Part shown: positions 14,140 through 17,020 of the stretch, one piece after another | How the letters are laid out: each line of letters begins with the position of its first letter | Position numbering within the stretch: the stretch's first letter is position 1 | Assembly (NCBI GenBank): GCA_023389175.1 | Contig: JAEWEW010000252.1 | Coordinates: 1 to 17,020, forward strand | Source: Pseudomonadota bacterium | GTDB taxonomy: Bacteria > Pseudomonadota > Gammaproteobacteria > Burkholderiales > Burkholderiaceae_E | DNA length: 17,020 nt | Direction: 5' to 3' | Translations under genes and position numbers: made by a program | Notes under the pieces: generated by a model | Database searches by the model: none | Told to the model about the DNA's origin: nothing | What the model saw: the letters and a program-made list of their open reading frames with translations, nothing else

Positions 14140-15103
14140 CCTGGCGGCGCGCGGTGAGCAGCACGACGACGCCGGTCAGCACGACGGCGGCGGCGAGCCA
14201 CTCGTAGCCGCTCACCATCTCGCCGCCCCAGGTCACGCCGAGTGCCAGGCCGATCACCGGATTCACGAAGGTGTAGCTCGCGGCGAGCCCGGCCGGCACG
14301 TTCGCGAGCAGGTACATGTAGGCATTGAACGCGATCAGCGAGCCGAACACCACCAGGTAGAGCCAGACGAGGCTCGCGCCGGGGGTCGGCGGCCACTGCG
14401 CTGCGAGCGTCGGCCACTCACCGGCGATCCAGCTCATCAACACCAGCACCGCGCCGCCACATAGCATCTCGCTCGCGAAGCCGGTCGCGCCGGGCGCGAG
14501 CGGCAGCGCATGCTGGCTGAGCACGCTGCCGAGGGACCAGGCGATGCAGGCGATGGTCAACGCCACCAGCCCGGCCGGCGAGGCCTGGAACCCGCTGCCC
14601 TGTACCAGCAGCAGCACGCCGGCCAGGCCGATGGCGATGCCGGCCAGTTCGCGACCGCCTGGATGCACCTTCCAGAGCGCGTTCAACGCGACGATGATCA
14701 CCGGCACGATCGCGATGAAGGCCACCACCAGGCCGGAGCCGATGGTCTGCTCCGCATAGGCGGTCCCGCCCATGCCGCCGCCGAGCATGAGGGCGCCCAC
14801 CACGGTCGCGTTGCGCCACTGCACGGGGCGCGGCCACGGAGCTCGTCGCACCACCATCATCCAGGCCAGGAGGAGGATGCCCGCGGCAAGGAAGCGCGAG
14901 CCCATCTGGACGAACGGCGGCAGGCTCACCAGCGCGAAGCGGATGGCGAGATAGGTCGATCCCCAGATGATCCAGGTCGCGGCAAGGCTCGCGACCACTG
15001 CGGCGGGGATCCGGCCGCGGGCGGCGACGGTACCAGCTGATTCCTGCATCCCGACATTGTGATGCCCGGTGCCGCCGCAAACGCGTTGCGCTGCTTCGCT
15101 CAT
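14108..15103 (-). CDS. EamA/DMT-family transporter, YedA-like
   Basis: The 331-residue protein has about ten hydrophobic helices arranged as two EamA repeats. Each repeat is recognisable: WIIWGSTYLAIRFALVSLPP and FLAAGILLL in the first half, LGSVLSQ, VFGSLIAFNAYMYLL and PVIGLALGV in the second. Members of the drug/metabolite transporter superfamily export amino acids, metabolites or drugs across the inner membrane; YedA resemblance is by motif recall. I use the ATG at 15103, preceded by AGGGG at 9 nt; an internal ATG at 15049 lacks a ribosome binding site and may be an alternative. The 3' end overlaps the Bug receptor gene by 32 bp, so convergent transcripts would be complementary there. Its role relative to the neighbours is unknown. 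Confidence 0.87.
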   Translation of the reverse strand: MSEAAQRVCGGTGHHNVGMQESAGTVAARGRIPAAVVASLAATWIIWGSTYLAIRFALVSLPPFVQMGSRFLAAGILLLAWMMVVRRAPWPRPVQWRNATVVGALMLGGGMGGTAYAEQTIGSGLVVAFIAIVPVIIVALNALWKVHPGGRELAGIAIGLAGVLLLVQGSGFQASPAGLVALTIACIAWSLGSVLSQHALPLAPGATGFASEMLCGGAVLVLMSWIAGEWPTLAAQWPPTPGASLVWLYLVVFGSLIAFNAYMYLLANVPAGLAASYTFVNPVIGLALGVTWGGEMVSGYEWLAAAVVLTGVVVLLTARRQVSRAKSGTSR

Positions 15104-15290
15104 CGTCAGCAGCCCCTTTCATCCCCGCCCCGGATCACTTCCGAAGGGGACATTTGTATCTGGTCAAAAGGGGACACTACCGTCTGGGGCTAACAAATCT
15201 CCCGGGGCGCCTTGACAGGCCTCCCGGATTGCCGGAGCCTTGCTCGCGGCCCGGGTCCGGGGCCGGTCACGCCGCCACAGCCGATCGACC
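15104..15290. promoter_or_regulatory. Divergent intergenic region between exporter and acetyltransferase genes
   Basis: This 187-bp gap is visibly less GC-rich than its surroundings at 15140-15200. It holds the IS-end-like direct repeat listed separately. A TTGACA (15212-15217) matches a -35 consensus, but no good -10 lies 16-18 nt downstream. No ribosome binding site is clear for the acetyltransferase start. No gene is supported in this gap. Confidence 0.35.
15144..15187 (+). repeat. 24-bp-period imperfect direct repeat, possible insertion sequence end remnant
   Basis: The pattern AAGGGGACA, six variable bases, then TCTGG occurs twice, beginning at 15144 and 15168. The surrounding bases are more AT-rich than the flanks. 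Repeated GGGGACA-type subterminal motifs resemble ends of some insertion sequences, such as the multiply repeated ends of the IS21 group. No transposase remnant is present, so this would be a solo end or scar. Identification is from memory and is inference. Confidence 0.4.
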
Positions 15291-15863
15291 ATGCCGCCAA
15301 TCGATCCCGATTCCCGCGCTCAGGAGCCGTTGCCCTCGACCGGCGCCCCGCCATTGCTCCAGTGGCTCTGCCTGCCGTACGTCCAGGTACCGCCGCTGCT
15401 GCTGTACCAGGCGCTCGCCCTGCGCAGCAACGTGTTCGTGGTGGAGCAGCAATGCCTCTATCTCGACCTCGACGGCGCGGACCCGCAGGCCTTGGTCGTC
15501 ATCGGGAGCCTGCCCACCCCTGGCACGCCCGCGAAGGCGAGCACCGCCAGCGCGCTCGAGCACGCGGGCCCGGTGGTCGCGACCGCGCGGATCCTGCCAG
15601 CCGGATCGCGCTTCGCCGAGCCTTCGGTGGGGCGTGTCTGCGTCTCGCTTGCCCATCGCGGCTGCGGTCTCGGGCGCGAGCTCATGAACGTGGCGATCGC
15701 CGCGGCGCGGCGCCACCACCCGGGGCATCCGCTGCGCATCGCCGCGCAGACCCACCTCGCCGCCTTCTACGAGTCGCTCGGCTTCGAGCCTGCGTCGGAG
15801 CCGTACCTGGAGGACGGGATCGCGCATGTCGACATGCTGCTTGCTGACGGCGCGGCGGGGTAG
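15291..15863 (+). CDS. ElaA-like GNAT family N-acetyltransferase
   Basis: The 190-residue protein follows the ElaA pattern: LYQALALRSNVFVVEQQCLYLDLDG (about residues 38-62), VATARI, VGRVCVS, the acetyl-CoA loop RGCGLG (123-128), AQTHLAAFYESLGF, and a C-terminal YLEDGIAHVDM. It would acetylate an amine using acetyl-CoA in the cytoplasm; the physiological substrate of ElaA proteins is not established to my knowledge. Compared with the usual length of about 150 residues, it has an N-terminal extension of about 20 residues and an Ala/Thr/Pro-rich insert (about 74-92) before the VVATARI strand. The start at 15291 lacks a clear ribosome binding site; upstream TTG or GTG codons are possible. It abuts the convergent thioesterase gene with no intergenic bases. 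Confidence 0.83.
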   Translation: MPPIDPDSRAQEPLPSTGAPPLLQWLCLPYVQVPPLLLYQALALRSNVFVVEQQCLYLDLDGADPQALVVIGSLPTPGTPAKASTASALEHAGPVVATARILPAGSRFAEPSVGRVCVSLAHRGCGLGRELMNVAIAAARRHHPGHPLRIAAQTHLAAFYESLGFEPASEPYLEDGIAHVDMLLADGAAG

Positions 15864-16358
15864 TTACTCCGTTGCCTCGGGCACCGGCCGGGGCCTGCGC
15901 TCCGAGTCGGTGGCGACATAGGTGAGGGTCGCCTCGGTCACCTTCACCACCTCCCGCTCGGCGGGATTGCGCTCGGCGAAGACCTCGACATTCACCGTGA
16001 TGGATGTGCGGCCGACTCGGATCACCTCCGCGTAGAAGCTCACCCGGTCGCCGATCATCACCGGCTCCTTGAAGGCGAAGGAGTTGACCGCGACGGTCGC
16101 GACTCGTCCCCGGGCACGGATCGCGGCCACCACGCCGCCCGCGATATCCACCTGCGACATGATCCAACCGCCGAAGATGTCGCCGTGCTGGTTCGCGTCC
16201 GCCGGCATCGGCACCACCCGCAGCACCGGGGTGCAGCCGGCCGGCAGGTCCTGGTGGAGGTTGCGGGTGCGCCGCGCGTCGGCGGGGGTGGGGGCGGGGG
16301 CGGGGGAGGGGCTGGCCATGGCATGGTCCCGTGTATGGCGCTCGAGGCTAGCGGCCAT
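15864..16358 (-). CDS. YciA-like acyl-CoA thioesterase (hotdog fold)
   Basis: The 164-residue protein has the YciA signature MPADANQHGDIFGGWIMSQVD (residues about 51-71), with Asp60 matching the catalytic Asp of that group. It continues with a hotdog core: VNSFAFKEPVMIGDRVSFYAEV, then VGRTSITVNVEVFAE and VKVTEATLTYVAT. It hydrolyses acyl-CoAs to free acid and CoA in the cytoplasm. The ATG at 16358 has GGAG 5 nt upstream; the ATG at 16319 is an alternative. Residues 15-28 are an Ala/Pro/Ser-rich linker encoded by the G-run tract. It lies 40 nt downstream of the endonuclease-family gene on the same strand, probably one operon. Its stop touches the ElaA-like stop. Confidence 0.88.
   Translation of the reverse strand: MAASLERHTRDHAMASPSPAPAPTPADARRTRNLHQDLPAGCTPVLRVVPMPADANQHGDIFGGWIMSQVDIAGGVVAAIRARGRVATVAVNSFAFKEPVMIGDRVSFYAEVIRVGRTSITVNVEVFAERNPAEREVVKVTEATLTYVATDSERRPRPVPEATE
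16284..16311 (+). other. G-quadruplex-forming tract inside the thioesterase gene
   Basis: Five consecutive runs of four or five G (16284-16288, 16290-16294, 16296-16300, 16302-16306, 16308-16311) are separated by single bases. This is a very strong G-quadruplex pattern with one-base loops. It lies on the plus strand, the template strand of the thioesterase gene, about 50-75 bp after its start codon, and encodes the Ala/Pro linker. Confidence 0.75.
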
Positions 16359-16398
16359 GTTATCTCCGCACGGCCGACCGAAGGCGCCAAGCGTTCCC

Positions 16399-17020
16399 CT
16401 AGGGTCTCAAAGGCAGGCGCAGCAGGTGCGGGCAGTGGTCGCTCGGTCGCGGCCGGTCGAGCGAGACCGGCTCCGCGAACGGCACGACGACGGTGGCAAG
16501 CTGCGCAAGCGGGGCCGAGAGCCAGGGCTCCAGGTTGCGGCTCAAGAGGAAGTTGTCGATGCGGCGATGGCAGTCCGCGAGCTTACTGTAGCGGCCGGCG
16601 CGCACCAGCGCGAACCAGGCGGCCGGCGGATCCTCGTCGCTCAGCTCGGCCACCAGGCTCGCGATCCGGGTCGGCGACCCCGGGCGGGCGGCATCGCTGC
16701 CGTCGGAGCGCGCCGGCATGCGCTCCCGGATCTCGCGCAGCAGGTCGCGATTGAAGTCGCCGGCGATCACGACGCCGTAGCCTTCGCGCAGCTTCTCGTC
16801 CGCCCAGCGCTCCAGCGCCGGCACCTGCTGCTGGAACACCGCGCAGGCTTCGCGGCGACGAAAGGCCCGCTCCGGCGCCCGGCTCGTGGCTTCATCGAGC
16901 CGTCCCTGGCGGCAGCCGGCCTTCAGGTGCAGGTTGAGGATCGCCAGACGGCGTCCGGCACCGAGGTCCAGGGTCAGGGCAAGGCCGGGCCTTGTTCGAC
17001 GGCCGTCCGGGCCGGCCTGG
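16399..17020 (-). CDS. Endonuclease/exonuclease/phosphatase family protein, 5' end outside window
   Basis: The frame is open from the right edge to a TAG at 16399, giving about 206 visible residues, so the N-terminal part is missing. Recognisable family motifs in order are GLALTLDLG and LAILNLHLKAGC (core strands), VVIAGDFNR (metal- and phosphate-binding Asp and Asn), RIDNFLLS, and the C-terminal SDHCPHLL with the catalytic Asp-His pair. This is the Mg-dependent DNase I-like fold used by nucleases and by phosphodiesterases or phosphatases; the visible part does not say which. A GTG at 16839 is internal and not the start. It lies upstream of the thioesterase gene in the same direction. A signal peptide, if any, would be outside the window. 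Confidence 0.85.
   Translation of the reverse strand, partial: QAGPDGRRTRPGLALTLDLGAGRRLAILNLHLKAGCRQGRLDEATSRAPERAFRRREACAVFQQQVPALERWADEKLREGYGVVIAGDFNRDLLREIRERMPARSDGSDAARPGSPTRIASLVAELSDEDPPAAWFALVRAGRYSKLADCHRRIDNFLLSRNLEPWLSAPLAQLATVVVPFAEPVSLDRPRPSDHCPHLLRLPLRP

Overview
The window is about 17 kb of very GC-rich, densely coded DNA. Codon use, the Liv-type ABC transporter and a Bug/TctC-type solute receptor together suggest a Betaproteobacterium, probably Burkholderiales. This is an inference: there is no rRNA or tRNA in the window to fix the taxonomy. No CRISPR array, prophage or intact insertion sequence was seen.

Left part (1-4049): the 3' part of a phospholipase D/cardiolipin synthase-like gene on + converges on a class 3 lipase on -. 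The lipase is the last gene of an apparent minus-strand operon led by a PLP-dependent trans-sulfuration enzyme (2835-4049). Between those two genes lies an 83-bp tandem repeat (2659-2833). It carries three short palindromes per unit, a Shine-Dalgarno sequence per unit, and a chain of two 27-28 codon mini-ORFs. Their starts and stops overlap each other and both flanking genes. This is the most unusual structure in the window.

Central part (4237-11981): a plus-strand operon with a substrate-binding protein (Tat-like signal), LivH permease, a cyclic amidohydrolase of the hydantoinase/dihydropyrimidinase type, LivM permease, the LivG and LivF ATPases, and a FAD-dependent oxidoreductase. The last four genes are joined by 4-bp start/stop overlaps. 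The hydrolase, placed between the two permease genes, has a complete set of metal ligands and an odd Lys/Gly-rich N-terminal tail. The layout suggests import and ring opening (or amide hydrolysis), possibly followed by oxidation, of an unidentified amide-type compound. No regulator gene is present.

Right part (12012-17020): a nitronate monooxygenase on - is divergent from a Bug/TctC-type periplasmic receptor on +, which overlaps convergently by 32 bp with an EamA/YedA-like exporter. A 187-bp gap with a 24-bp-period direct repeat resembling a leftover IS end separates the exporter from an ElaA-like acetyltransferase. An abutting YciA-like acyl-CoA thioesterase and a partial endonuclease/exonuclease/phosphatase-family gene on - complete the window.
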